This document shows positions 7,483-15,916 of a stretch of 56,769 bases of DNA, piece after piece. Every line of letters begins with the position of its first letter. Position 1 is the first letter of the stretch. The notes below the pieces were generated by a model. The model was given only the letters and a program-made list of their open reading frames with translations, had not been told where the DNA came from and did no database searches. Both the position numbers and the translations under genes were made by a program. This stretch comes from Oerskovia enterophila (GTDB taxonomy: Bacteria; Actinomycetota; Actinomycetes; Actinomycetales; Cellulomonadaceae), in NCBI RefSeq assembly GCF_001692445.1, contig NZ_MAQA01000029.1, positions 1-56,769 of the forward strand, in the 5' to 3' direction.

Positions 7483-9378
7483 ATGAGATCGACGAGGAAA
7501 AGCACCCTGGGGGTCCTGGTGACCGCGCTCGCGCTCGCGGGCGTCACGCCCGCGGTCGCCGCACCCGCAGCGGCGGGCACCCTGGTGAACCCCGGCTTCG
7601 AGGCCGGGCTCACGGGCTGGACCGTCACGAGCGCCTCGGGGCACGACGGCGGGGCGAAGGTCGAGGACGCCGGGCACGGCGCGTCGTCGGGCCGGCTGAC
7701 GCACTGGGCGGGTGACGCCTACGACGTCACGACGGCCCAGACCGTCGAGGGCCTGGCCACGGGATGGTGGACCGCGAGCGCCTGGGTGAAGTCGGGCGGT
7801 GCGCTCGACGCGACGCGGCTCGAGCTCACGGGCTGCGGGGTCGACGACGCGACGACGACCCCAGTCACCGAGCAGGACGACCAGTGGGTCCGCCTGTCGG
7901 TCTCGGCCTACGTGACGGGCGGCGACTGCACGGTCGCGGTCGTGACCGACGGCCCGGGCGGCGCGTGGGCGTCGGTCGACGACGTGACGCTCGAGCGCGG
8001 GCGCGTGACGCGCGACGTGCGCGGCGGCGACCTGTCGGGCGTCGCCAAGAACGAGGCCTTCGGCGCTACCTACGCGAGCACCGACGGCACGCCGGGCGAC
8101 CCGGTCGAGATCCTCGCGGACGCGGGCATGAACCTGGGCCGCCTCAAGGTGTGGGTCGACCCGGCCGACGGGTACAACGAGATCACGCACGTCGTCGAGA
8201 GCGCCCGGCGCATCGAGGCCGCGGGCATGGACGTCATGATCGACTTCCACTACTCCGACCGCTGGACCGACCCGGGCGCCCAGGGCACCCCGGCCGCGTG
8301 GGTCGGCGGGACGACCGACGAGCTGGCGCAGGACGTCTACGACCACACGCACGACGTCCTGGTCGCGCTGCGGGACGCGGGCGTGACCACGGACTACGTG
8401 CAGGTCGGGAACGAGATCAACCCCGGCATGATGTGGCCCTCCGGGCAGACGTGGGACGTGGTCCCGGGCGACGGGTACGACACCGCGCAGTGGGACTCGC
8501 TCGCGGCCTTCCTGAGCGCGGGCTCCCGGGCGGTGCGCGACGTGACCCCCGAGGCGCAGGTGATCCTGCACCTGACGAACATCGACGACGGGATCGGCGG
8601 CCTCACCTGGTGGTTCGACGAGGTCACCTCGCGCGGGGTCGACTTCGACGTGATCGGTCTGAGCTACTACGGCTACTGGCACGGCAGCCTGGGCGACCTG
8701 CAGAACGCGGTCGGGACGCTGTCCGACCGCTACGACCGTGACGTCATGGTCGTCGAGACGGCCTACCCGTTCACGCTCGAGGACGGATCGCCCGCGTGGG
8801 AGAACGTCATCGCGACCGAGGACGACCTGGTCCCCGGCTACCCCGCGACCCCGGCGGGACAGGCCTCGGCGCTGCGCGCCGTCCAGGACGTCGTCGCCTC
8901 GGCCCCGGGCGGGCGCGGCCTGGGCGTCGTGTACTGGGAGCCGGCATGGACGTCGGTCGAGGGCAACGGCTGGGACCCGGCCGACGCGTCGTCGGGCAAC
9001 GCGTGGGAGAACCAGGCGATGTTCGACCTCGACGGCCGCCTCCTGGCTCCCGTCGCGGCCGAGCTCGCGCCGGACGCGGCCACGTCGGCATGGACCGCGT
9101 CGGCCGTCTACACGGCGTGTGACGTCGTCCTGCACGACGGCGCCGCGTACGTCGCGTCGTGGTGGACCTCGGGTCAGGAGCCGGGCGCCTCGGCGTACGG
9201 GCCGTGGCAGGAGGCGGCCGCAGCCGACGAGGCGGGCACGAGCCCGTGGGCCGCGACGCGCGTCTACGTCGCGGGCGAGCGCGCGACGTTCGAGGGCGCG
9301 ACCTACGAGGCGCGCTGGTGGACCAGGAACCAGCAGCCCGACGGCTCCGCGTGGGGCCCGTGGGAGCGCGTCGGCTGA
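7483..9378 (+). CDS. Secreted GH53 endo-beta-1,4-galactanase with carbohydrate-binding modules
   Basis: Cleaves beta-1,4-galactan (arabinogalactan type I) outside the cell. Order: signal peptide (~1-30, ending near AVAAP/AAAG); N-terminal beta-sandwich resembling CBM4/9 or CBM61 (NPGFEAGLTGW, ~32-170); GH53 barrel (~175-525) with acid/base Glu311 in QVGNEINPGMMWPSG and nucleophile Glu425 in MVVETAYPF; two C-terminal aromatic CBM5/12-like repeats (AYVASWWTSGQEPG and TYEARWWTRNQQPDG). The start ATG follows AAGGAGG. It is 108 nt downstream of GH42, with a large hairpin between. The CBM5/12-like modules are usually chitin- or cellulose-directed, so their target here is uncertain. Confidence 0.95.
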   Translation: MRSTRKSTLGVLVTALALAGVTPAVAAPAAAGTLVNPGFEAGLTGWTVTSASGHDGGAKVEDAGHGASSGRLTHWAGDAYDVTTAQTVEGLATGWWTASAWVKSGGALDATRLELTGCGVDDATTTPVTEQDDQWVRLSVSAYVTGGDCTVAVVTDGPGGAWASVDDVTLERGRVTRDVRGGDLSGVAKNEAFGATYASTDGTPGDPVEILADAGMNLGRLKVWVDPADGYNEITHVVESARRIEAAGMDVMIDFHYSDRWTDPGAQGTPAAWVGGTTDELAQDVYDHTHDVLVALRDAGVTTDYVQVGNEINPGMMWPSGQTWDVVPGDGYDTAQWDSLAAFLSAGSRAVRDVTPEAQVILHLTNIDDGIGGLTWWFDEVTSRGVDFDVIGLSYYGYWHGSLGDLQNAVGTLSDRYDRDVMVVETAYPFTLEDGSPAWENVIATEDDLVPGYPATPAGQASALRAVQDVVASAPGGRGLGVVYWEPAWTSVEGNGWDPADASSGNAWENQAMFDLDGRLLAPVAAELAPDAATSAWTASAVYTACDVVLHDGAAYVASWWTSGQEPGASAYGPWQEAAAADEAGTSPWAATRVYVAGERATFEGATYEARWWTRNQQPDGSAWGPWERVG

Positions 9379-9384
9379 CGTTCC

Positions 9385-9400
9385 CCGCGCGAGCGCGCGG
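9385..9400. terminator. Short GC hairpin at the convergent 3' ends
   Basis: CCGCGC and GCGCGG pair around GAGC between the convergent GH53 and SDR genes. It is a weak candidate bidirectional terminator with no T-tract. Confidence 0.35.
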
Positions 9401-9457
9401 CCGACGAGGTCTGGCACGGCCGGGAGGCGTGTGCCCGCGCACTGCAGGACGTCGCGG

Positions 9458-10228
9458 TCACCGCCCCCGGCCGTACCTCTCCAGCAGGTACTGCCCGTAC
9501 GTGCCCGTCCCGTAGGGCTCGCCGGGCACCATGTGGTGCCCGGCAGCGAAGGCCGCGAAGGTCTTCCCCGGGACCCGCACCCGCGCGACCGGTCGGCGGC
9601 TCCCGGTCGCCCGCGCCCAGGCGCGTGCAGCCTCCCGACCCGTGATGCGCTCGGGCCCGCCGATGTCGCCGACCCGGCCCGCGGGCCCGGCGGCGACGAT
9701 CTCCGCGAGGCGCGCGGCGACGTCGGGCACGGCGATCGGCTGGACCTCGAGCGCGGGCGTGAGGAGGACGGGCGAGAAGCGCTGCGCCGTGAACATCCCG
9801 ACGACGAGCTGCGGGAACTGCGTGGCCCGCAGGATCGTGTGCGGCAGCCCGGACGCGGTGAGGATCGACTCGACCTCGACCTTGGCCTGGTAGTAGCCGA
9901 GCGGGATGCGGTCGACGCCGACGATCGACTGGAACACGACGTGCCCCACGCGCGCGTCGCGGGCCGCGGTCACGAGCCTGCGGCCCATCTCGACGTCGGC
10001 GCGGGGCCCGCGGGTCGCGAGGTGCAGGACGACCTCGACGCCGTCGAACGCCTCGCCCAGCCCCTCACCTGTCGTGAGGTCGCCCGTCACGACGCCGGGC
10101 GTCGTGCCGGCCGAGCGGCTGAGGACGCGGACGTCGTGCCCGGCCTCGCGCAGCAGGTTCACGGTGGGGGTGCCGAGAGTGCCGGTGCCGCCCGTCACGA
10201 GAACTGTGGTCGCACGCGCTGTGGTCAT
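9458..10228 (-). CDS. NAD(P)-binding atypical SDR, NmrA/NAD(P)H-quinone-reductase-like
   Basis: Rossmann-fold protein of 256 residues. The N-terminal VLVTGGTGTLGTPTV carries the GxxGxxG dinucleotide motif of atypical SDRs. VFQSIVGVDRIPLGYYQAKVE corresponds to the substrate/Tyr-Lys region and LRATQFPQ is typical of NmrA-like sugar-epimerase relatives. Members act as NAD(P)H-dependent reductases or redox sensors; the substrate is unknown. It is a single gene divergent from a hypothetical protein gene. Confidence 0.85.
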   Translation of the reverse strand: MTTARATTVLVTGGTGTLGTPTVNLLREAGHDVRVLSRSAGTTPGVVTGDLTTGEGLGEAFDGVEVVLHLATRGPRADVEMGRRLVTAARDARVGHVVFQSIVGVDRIPLGYYQAKVEVESILTASGLPHTILRATQFPQLVVGMFTAQRFSPVLLTPALEVQPIAVPDVAARLAEIVAAGPAGRVGDIGGPERITGREAARAWARATGSRRPVARVRVPGKTFAAFAAGHHMVPGEPYGTGTYGQYLLERYGRGR

Positions 10229-10409
10229 GGGGGTTCCCTTCCGACCGCGCGTCGTGCGCGGGAGTGCCGCTGGGGGGCGTTCGCCTCGCCCGCCCTTCTG
10301 TTCATTCTGCGGGGTCGGAGGTCATCCACAAGCCCCACGTCGCGAGTCGTGTCCACAGATGACCCCGGGCCCGCCGCGCGCGAGGACGCGGTTGCGCCAC
10401 GCTGCCCGC

Positions 10410-11039
10410 ATGACCCACAGCACCCGGTCCTCGCACCCCCGACGCCGCACCACGCCCCGGCACCCCGTCTCGCCGCGGGGCCTGCGCACCCTGCGCGCCA
10501 CCTGGGAACGGCAGGCTGCCGAGGCCGGCGGCCCGGGCGGCTTCCACCACCTCCACGGACCGCACACGCACGGCTGGCTGCTCGCCGACGCGGTGCCCGA
10601 GCTCCTGGAACCGATCGTGCACGCCGACGACGACCCGCTCGAACCGACCTTCTTCGCGCACCTCGACGCCCCGGTCGCCGAGGCGCTGCTGGCCCGGTTC
10701 GCGCCCGCGCACCTCGTCCACCGGTCGAACGGCTCGCCCACGCTCGGGAACCAGCTGCGCGCGACCGTCGCCCACCCCGGCGAGATCACGCTCCACGGGT
10801 TCGTGCTCGGCCCCGGGCGCTGCGACGAGCGGCTCGTGTCCGAGGGCGCGCTCGTACGCTTCGAGGCCGACCTGCTCGTGACCGAGCACCACGCCCCCGG
10901 CTGCGAGTGCGAGCTCCTGTGGGCCTACGCGGTCGACGAGCTGGGGCTCGACGACGCCGAGCACGCACCGCACCGGATCCACCGCATCCACCGCGCGGAG
11001 GCACCGGACGAGACGTGGTGGCGGCTGCTGTGGGCGTGA
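10410..11039 (+). CDS. Hypothetical protein, 209 residues
   Basis: Not recognised. The frame is open far upstream across the SDR gene; ATG 10410 is chosen because it lies in the divergent intergenic space and the preceding frame is a shadow. The product is His- and acid-rich (HHLHGPHTHGW, ECELLWAYAVDEL, PHRIHRIH) with no signal peptide or membrane span, suggesting a soluble cytoplasmic protein. The His clusters could bind metal, but no known site is evident. The ribosome site is weak, so the start is uncertain. Confidence 0.65.
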   Translation: MTHSTRSSHPRRRTTPRHPVSPRGLRTLRATWERQAAEAGGPGGFHHLHGPHTHGWLLADAVPELLEPIVHADDDPLEPTFFAHLDAPVAEALLARFAPAHLVHRSNGSPTLGNQLRATVAHPGEITLHGFVLGPGRCDERLVSEGALVRFEADLLVTEHHAPGCECELLWAYAVDELGLDDAEHAPHRIHRIHRAEAPDETWWRLLWA

Positions 11040-11125
11040 GCGGCGCACCGGATACGGGCCGGGACGCACGGCGCCGGGCGAGTGGCGCCGGGCTCGCGGT
11101 GCCGGCTCACACCGGCCCAGGGCCC

Positions 11126-11668
11126 TCACGTCCGCTCGAGGAACCCCTCGCTCGCTCGCTCGAACCGGCGCATGAGATCCGCGAACGCCTGTCGGTCCTC
11201 CGGGGCCCATCCGTCGAGCAGCTCGTCGACCAGCCGGTCGCCGGCGGCGACGAACGTCCTCGCGACCTGCGCCCCCGCCTCGGTGAGGTGGACGCGTGCC
11301 GCGCGCGCGTCGTCGGGGTCCTCGCGGCGCTCGGTGAGGCCCGCCGCGTCGAGGCGACGCAGGATCTTGCTCACGTTGGACGGCCCGGTGGACAGGTGCT
11401 CCGCGATCGCCGAGGGGCGCCGCGGCCCCTCCCGCCACACGACGGTGAGGACCACGACGGCGGGCGAGTCCAGGTCGATCCCCTCGCGCGCCGCGACCGC
11501 GGCGAGGAAGTCGCCGCTCGTCCACAGGCCCATGACCCGGACCAGGGAGTCGAGCAGGTCGGACCGGTATCCGGGGACGCGCGGGTCGCCCAGCACGCCC
11601 CCCGGGGACCCCGGAGCGGGGGCAGGGCCGGAGCCCTGCCCCGCCCCGGGGTGCGGTGCGTCGGTCAT
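11126..11668 (-). CDS. MarR-family transcriptional regulator
   Basis: Winged-helix dimeric repressor, 180 residues. The DNA-binding core is PSAIAEHLSTGPSNVSKILRRL with the wing in TERREDPDDARAARVHLTEAG. The ATG at 11668 overlaps the stop of the upstream SDR gene (ATGA), so the two are translationally coupled. MarR proteins usually control a neighbouring enzyme or exporter, here most simply the SDR and itself. The effector is unknown. Confidence 0.9.
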   Translation of the reverse strand: MTDAPHPGAGQGSGPAPAPGSPGGVLGDPRVPGYRSDLLDSLVRVMGLWTSGDFLAAVAAREGIDLDSPAVVVLTVVWREGPRRPSAIAEHLSTGPSNVSKILRRLDAAGLTERREDPDDARAARVHLTEAGAQVARTFVAAGDRLVDELLDGWAPEDRQAFADLMRRFERASEGFLERT

Positions 11669-12411
11669 GCGACCTGCGTGCCGCCGTCGACGGGCAGGAC
11701 CACGCCCGTGATGAAGCTCGCCTGGTCGGACAGCAGGAACGCGACCGCGTCGGCGATCTCGGACGGCCGGCCCAGGCGCTGCATGGGGACGTCGGCCGCA
11801 TACCCGGCGCGGGCCTCCTCGGGCAGCGACGCGAGCGCTGCCGTCTCGATCGCGCCCGGCGCGACGGCGTTGATGCGGATGCCGTCGGTCACGTACTCGA
11901 TCGCGGTGCCCCGCGTGAGCGAGACGACGCCGGCCTTGGCGGCCGAGTACGGCGAGAGGCCGGGCGACGCCTTGAGGCCGGCGATCGAGGCGATGTTGAC
12001 GATGCTGCCGCCGCCGTGGGCGAGCATGTGGGCGATCTCGGCCTTCATCGACAGGAAGGTCCCGCGCAGGGTGATGTCGAGCGTGCGGTCCCAGCCGTCC
12101 TGCGGCATCTGGTCGAGACGGAACGGGCGCGTGCCGACCCCCGCGTTGTTGACCGCGAGGTGCAGCCCCCCGAACGTCTCGACCGCGAACCCGACGAGGG
12201 CGGAGACGTCTGCCGGGTCGGCGACGTCCGCCCGACGGTACGCGGCCCGGCCGCCTGCGGCCTCGATCTCGGCGACCACGCGCGCGCCGGCCTCGTCGTT
12301 GACGTCGGAGACGACGACGGCCGCTCCCTGAGCGGCGAGCCGCTTCGCGACGGCCTCCCCGATGCCTGCGCCGGAGGCCGTGACGAGCGCGACCTTGTTG
12401 CTGAACTGCAT
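11665..12411 (-). CDS. Classical short-chain dehydrogenase/reductase (FabG-like)
   Basis: NAD(P)-dependent oxidoreductase, 248 residues. The cofactor motif is TASGAGIG, the structural motif NNAGVG, the catalytic Ser is in IVNIASIAG and the Tyr-Lys pair in YSAAKAG. The C-terminus ITGVVLPVDGGTQVA is typical. Start is ATG 12411 preceded by GGAGGA; longer in-frame starts are not supported. It is the first gene of a two-gene operon with marR. Substrate unknown. Confidence 0.92.
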   Translation of the reverse strand: MQFSNKVALVTASGAGIGEAVAKRLAAQGAAVVVSDVNDEAGARVVAEIEAAGGRAAYRRADVADPADVSALVGFAVETFGGLHLAVNNAGVGTRPFRLDQMPQDGWDRTLDITLRGTFLSMKAEIAHMLAHGGGSIVNIASIAGLKASPGLSPYSAAKAGVVSLTRGTAIEYVTDGIRINAVAPGAIETAALASLPEEARAGYAADVPMQRLGRPSEIADAVAFLLSDQASFITGVVLPVDGGTQVA

Positions 12412-12431
12412 GAGTGCTCCTCCAGATTTTA

Positions 12432-12446
12432 CTGTCTTCACGACAG
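12432..12446. promoter_or_regulatory. Candidate MarR operator upstream of the SDR-marR operon
   Basis: CTGTC-TTCAC-GACAG forms an inverted repeat 21-35 nt upstream of the SDR start, in a locally AT-richer stretch. Placement suits autoregulation by the adjacent MarR protein. No second copy was found to support it. Confidence 0.4.
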
Positions 12447-12590
12447 CATATGCCCGTGAACGCGGCGCCCGCACCCACCCGACAACCCTCGCGATCCGGC
12501 ACAACCGTGCTTCTTACACCCAGGCAATGCCCAGGAAACAGGCCGCGCATAGCGTCCGAGCCCTGACGTCCCCCTGACCGAAAGGCTCTC

Positions 12591-14180
12591 GTGAGATCCC
12601 TGACACTGACCCTGTCCGGCCGCGCCCTCGCGGCCGGCGTCGCACTCCTCCTCGCCCTGGTCTCGCTCGTCTCCGTCGTCGCCTACTCGATCGCCGAGTC
12701 CCGCACCACGGCCGCTGCGCAGGGGCAGCAGCCGATGGTCCTCGCCTCGGGCACGACCCCGCTGGGCATCACGTCCAGCAGCTACCAGGCCGTGACCGCG
12801 GCCGCCACGACGTCCAAGCCCAAGGTCGTGGTCGTCGCGACCGGCGGCACCATGGCCGGCAAGGCCAGCACGCGCGACGGCTTCACGAGCTACCGCGCAG
12901 GCACCTACCTCATGTCCGACATGCTCGACACGCTCCGCCCCGAGATCGACCAGATCGCCGACGTCACCGCGGTCCAGTTCGGCAACGCCGGGTCGTCGGG
13001 CTACACCATGGAGCAGTTCCACGCCCTGACGCTCGAGGTCGAGAAGCAGCTCGAGACCGCGGACGCCGTGGTCGTCACGACCGGCACCGACACCCAGGAG
13101 GAGTTCGCCTACTGGCTCGACCTCACGGTCCAGTCCCGCAAGCCCGTCATCACCTCGGGCTCGATGCGTCCCTGGGGCGCGGGCGACACCCCGGCCGACA
13201 AGGCCGTCTTCGGGTCCGACGCACCGGCCAACCTCTACAACGCCGTGCGCCTCGCGGCGAGCCAGCAGACGTACTGCTTCGGGACCGTCCTCATGCTCAA
13301 CGACGAGATCCAGGCGGCACGCGAGGTCACCAAGACCAACGCCTACCGCACCGACACGTTCCAGACGCGCGAGTACGGGGTCCTGGGCTGGATCGACGGC
13401 GCCAACATCACCCTGGGCCGGGCACCGGCCCGCGTCATGAGCTGCGACCAGGAGTCGTGGTTCACGCCGTTCGACGTCTCGAAGGTCGACCCCAAGACGC
13501 TGCCACGCGTCGAGATCGTCATGTCCTACCAGCAGGCCGGGGGCGAGGCCGTCAAGGCGTTCGCGGACGCCGGGGTCAAGGGCATGGTCACCGCGGGTAC
13601 GGGCGCCGGCGGCATCTCGGGCGCCATGAGCTCGGAGCGCAGCAAGGCCGTGGCCAAGGGGGTCTGGTTCGTCAGCACGACGCGGACCGGGTCCGGGTCG
13701 AGCTACGGGGGCAGCAACGGGGTGCTCGCGGGCGAGGACCTGACGGCGGTCAAGGCCCGCCTGCTCCTGGTCCTGTCGCGGGCCTTCACCGAGGACTTCA
13801 ACCAGGCCAAGGACTGGTTCGCGACGTTCGGCACGCCGACCTTCGAGCAGTCGGGCGCCGCGTCGACCATCCCGGCCGGCCCGGGCGGCACCTCGGTCCT
13901 GCTCACGTCGACCGCGACGGCCGCGTGCAACGGGCGGACGGCGAGCATCCGGGTCACGGTCACCAACACGGACAGCGTGCCGATCGACGTCCGGGTCACC
14001 TCGGCCGCGGGCGAGCACAAGTTCAGCAAGATCCCCGTGGGCAGCACGGTCGAGCACACCCTGACCCGGGGCGCGTCGCTCGACGCCGGGGAGGCCAAGC
14101 TCGTGGCCTACAAGAACGTGGACGGCGCGGGCGTGCAGAGCACCAGCACTGCAGCGCACGCGGCGGTCACCTGCCGGTAG
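12591..14180 (+). CDS. Secreted or anchored L-asparaginase with C-terminal extension
   Basis: Hydrolyses L-asparagine (possibly glutamine) to aspartate and ammonia. The 529 residues comprise an N-terminal hydrophobic signal/anchor (~12-32), an asparaginase domain (~75-405) with the first catalytic Thr87 in ATGGTMAG and second-site Thr166-Asp167 in TTGTDTQEE, then ~115 C-terminal residues with a beta-sandwich look. Family members are typically 320-350 residues, so the tail is extra and may bind the cell surface. GTG start after GAAAGG. Extracellular type II-like enzyme inferred from the leader. Confidence 0.9.
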   Translation: MRSLTLTLSGRALAAGVALLLALVSLVSVVAYSIAESRTTAAAQGQQPMVLASGTTPLGITSSSYQAVTAAATTSKPKVVVVATGGTMAGKASTRDGFTSYRAGTYLMSDMLDTLRPEIDQIADVTAVQFGNAGSSGYTMEQFHALTLEVEKQLETADAVVVTTGTDTQEEFAYWLDLTVQSRKPVITSGSMRPWGAGDTPADKAVFGSDAPANLYNAVRLAASQQTYCFGTVLMLNDEIQAAREVTKTNAYRTDTFQTREYGVLGWIDGANITLGRAPARVMSCDQESWFTPFDVSKVDPKTLPRVEIVMSYQQAGGEAVKAFADAGVKGMVTAGTGAGGISGAMSSERSKAVAKGVWFVSTTRTGSGSSYGGSNGVLAGEDLTAVKARLLLVLSRAFTEDFNQAKDWFATFGTPTFEQSGAASTIPAGPGGTSVLLTSTATAACNGRTASIRVTVTNTDSVPIDVRVTSAAGEHKFSKIPVGSTVEHTLTRGASLDAGEAKLVAYKNVDGAGVQSTSTAAHAAVTCR

Positions 14181-14196
14181 CACCACCGGCCCGACG

Positions 14197-14226
14197 GCGG
14201 CGCTCACCCTCCGGGGTGGGCGCCGC
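14197..14226. terminator. Bidirectional terminator hairpin
   Basis: Arms of 13 nt (14197-14209 and 14214-14226) pair around TCCG with one T-G wobble. It lies between the convergent asparaginase and VanZ-like genes, so it can terminate both. Confidence 0.65.
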
Positions 14227-14265
14227 TCTGGCGCGGGTCGCCCGCAGCGCCGCGGTGCAGGTCGC

Positions 14266-14730
14266 CTACGGCGTCGAGGGGGCCGGCCGTGCGCGCCGCA
14301 GCGCGAGGAGCCCGGCCGCCGCAGCCGCACCCAGCGCGGCCCCCGTCGTGTTGAGCACGACGTCCTGCACGGTCGAGTACCTGCCGGGGATGAGGAGCTG
14401 GGTCAGCTCGATCGCGAGCGACAGCGCGAAGCCCGCGAGCACCACGAGCCCGGCGCGCCGCCAGAGCCCACGCGCGGGATCGGCCGCGAGGTCGCCCCGG
14501 GCGTCGGGCCCGGTCAGCAGGAGGAGCCCCAGGACGCCGAACGGCAGGAACATGACCACGTTCGACGCCGCCTCGAGGAACGCGACGGTCATGGGCAGCC
14601 CCACCGCGCGGAACGCGTCGACGACCGCGAGCGCCCAGCCCGGGGCTGCCGTGGACTCGGGCGACGGCCAGCACGTCACGACCAGGACGGCGGCGAGGTA
14701 GACCGCGAAGGTCCAGCGGAGGGTGCGCAC
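14266..14730 (-). CDS. VanZ-like family membrane protein
   Basis: Small integral membrane protein of 154 residues with about four helices. The VanZ-like signature is seen in NVVMFLPFGVLGLLLL and ALSLAIELTQLLIPGRYSTVQDVVLNTTGAALG. VanZ itself affects teicoplanin susceptibility, but most relatives have no known role; no glycopeptide-resistance genes are nearby. The start is ATG 14730, 28 nt from the divergent YchJ-like start. Confidence 0.85.
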   Translation of the reverse strand: MRTLRWTFAVYLAAVLVVTCWPSPESTAAPGWALAVVDAFRAVGLPMTVAFLEAASNVVMFLPFGVLGLLLLTGPDARGDLAADPARGLWRRAGLVVLAGFALSLAIELTQLLIPGRYSTVQDVVLNTTGAALGAAAAAGLLALRRARPAPSTP

Positions 14731-14758
14731 GGCTCACACCCTACGGAAGGATGGGCGG

Positions 14759-15205
14759 GTGACCGCGACCTCGCCCCTGCCCGACGACGCCCGCTGCCCG
14801 TGCCTGTCCGGCGAGACGTACGGGGCGTGCTGCGGACGCTTCCACGCCGGCCTCGCCGCGGGTCCGGGTGCGGCCGGTCCCGACGCCGTGACGGCTCCGA
14901 CGGCCGAGGCCCTGATGCGTTCACGCTACGCGGCGTTCGCGGTCGGCGACGCGGACTACCTGCTCGCGACCTGGCACCCCTCGACGCGCCCCGCGGACCT
15001 GGACCTCGACGACGACGTGGCGTGGCGCCGTCTGGACGTCGTGGCGACGAGCGCGGGCGGCCCGCTCGACCGGACGGGCGTCGTCGAGTTCGTGGCCCAC
15101 TTCCGCTCCGCGGAGACCCGCGAGCGCGGGACGCTGCACGAGGTCAGCTCGTTCGTGCGCGAGGACGGGCGCTGGTTCTACGTGGACGGGGAGCACAGGG
15201 GCTGA
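14759..15205 (+). CDS. YchJ/UPF0225-family protein with SEC-C-like zinc motif
   Basis: 148-residue protein. The N-terminal CPCLSGETYGACCGRFH is a SEC-C-like Cys cluster that probably binds zinc. The body matches the YchJ-like NTF2-type fold (LMRSRYAAFAVGDADYLLATWHPSTRP ... WFYVDG). GTG 14759 with GGAAGGA at 14744-14750 is preferred to the earlier in-frame GTG at 14723, which overlaps the divergent gene. Molecular function is not established for the family. Confidence 0.88.
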   Translation: MTATSPLPDDARCPCLSGETYGACCGRFHAGLAAGPGAAGPDAVTAPTAEALMRSRYAAFAVGDADYLLATWHPSTRPADLDLDDDVAWRRLDVVATSAGGPLDRTGVVEFVAHFRSAETRERGTLHEVSSFVREDGRWFYVDGEHRG

Positions 15206-15261
15206 ATGGTTCGACCCGGCGTGCGGTTCCGCCCCGCGAACGCTTCTGGTTGACTGCGGTC

Positions 15262-15897
15262 GTGAGCACCACGACCGTGCCGGACACGACGACGCCCTCT
15301 GCGCGGAACTCCCGCTGGGCGTGGCGCGTCTGGCTGGGGACTCCCGCCGTGGTCGCGGTGATCGCCGCGGTGGGGATCTTCCTCCTCGCCCCGTATGTCG
15401 ACTCGGGACGACTGCTGCTCGTCCGAGGCCACGAAGCGGCGACGGTGACCGCCTGGCTCTGGTTGGCGATCTGCGGATGCGCGGGCGTCGTCTGCATGGT
15501 GCTGGCTGTCCGGGTGTCGATGAACCACCCCTTCCGGATCGGCGTCCTGGCGTGGCTCGCCACGGGAGTCGTCCTGCTCGTCCTCCTGTGCGTGGTGTTC
15601 TACGCATGGCTGATGTCGGTCGGCTCCTCGATGAGCTCCTACGTCCCGCTGGACCAGGTGGCCCGGCCGCCCGGCGAGCAGCTCCTGGTCGAGGAGCGCC
15701 GTTCGCTCCACGGTCACATGACGTACGGGGTCTGGCGCGGCGGCCCGGACGTCTACTACCGAGCGGACGTCCCCGGACTCCTCGACGTGAGGACCCGTCA
15801 CGAACGCCCCATGGCCGAGGGCGACTTCCGGGTCGAGACGACCGACGACGGGTCGGCTGTCCTCGTCCTGCTCGATCACCGGATCGCCCTGCCCTGA
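15262..15897 (+). CDS. Hypothetical membrane protein
   Basis: Unrecognised 211-residue protein. A short cytoplasmic N-terminus is followed by about three hydrophobic segments (VVAVIAAVGIFLLAPYV; VTAWLWLAICGCAGVVCMVLA; IGVLAWLATGVVLLVLLCVVF). A ~95-residue soluble C-terminal domain rich in charged residues is probably exposed outside. Starts GTG 15262 or TTG 15250 are both possible; no clear ribosome site. It stands alone between a YchJ-like gene and an aldolase-like gene. Confidence 0.65.
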   Translation: MSTTTVPDTTTPSARNSRWAWRVWLGTPAVVAVIAAVGIFLLAPYVDSGRLLLVRGHEAATVTAWLWLAICGCAGVVCMVLAVRVSMNHPFRIGVLAWLATGVVLLVLLCVVFYAWLMSVGSSMSSYVPLDQVARPPGEQLLVEERRSLHGHMTYGVWRGGPDVYYRADVPGLLDVRTRHERPMAEGDFRVETTDDGSAVLVLLDHRIALP

Positions 15898-15916
15898 CCG
15901 GGCTTACCCTGGCCAG

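Noticed and set aside
5242-9417. Long minus-strand open frame across the GH42 and GH53 genes
   Set aside because: It is the antisense shadow of two well-supported glycosidase genes and has Arg/Ala/Asp low-complexity content with no domain.
8738-12331. Plus-strand open frame of about 1200 codons
   Set aside because: It overlaps the end of GH53 and the SDR, MarR and hypothetical genes on the other strand. Its content is Arg/Pro-rich and no family is visible.
14266-14730. Glycopeptide-resistance cluster
   Set aside because: Only VanZ-like proteins are present here and at 41006; no vanHAX or vanRS genes are in the window.
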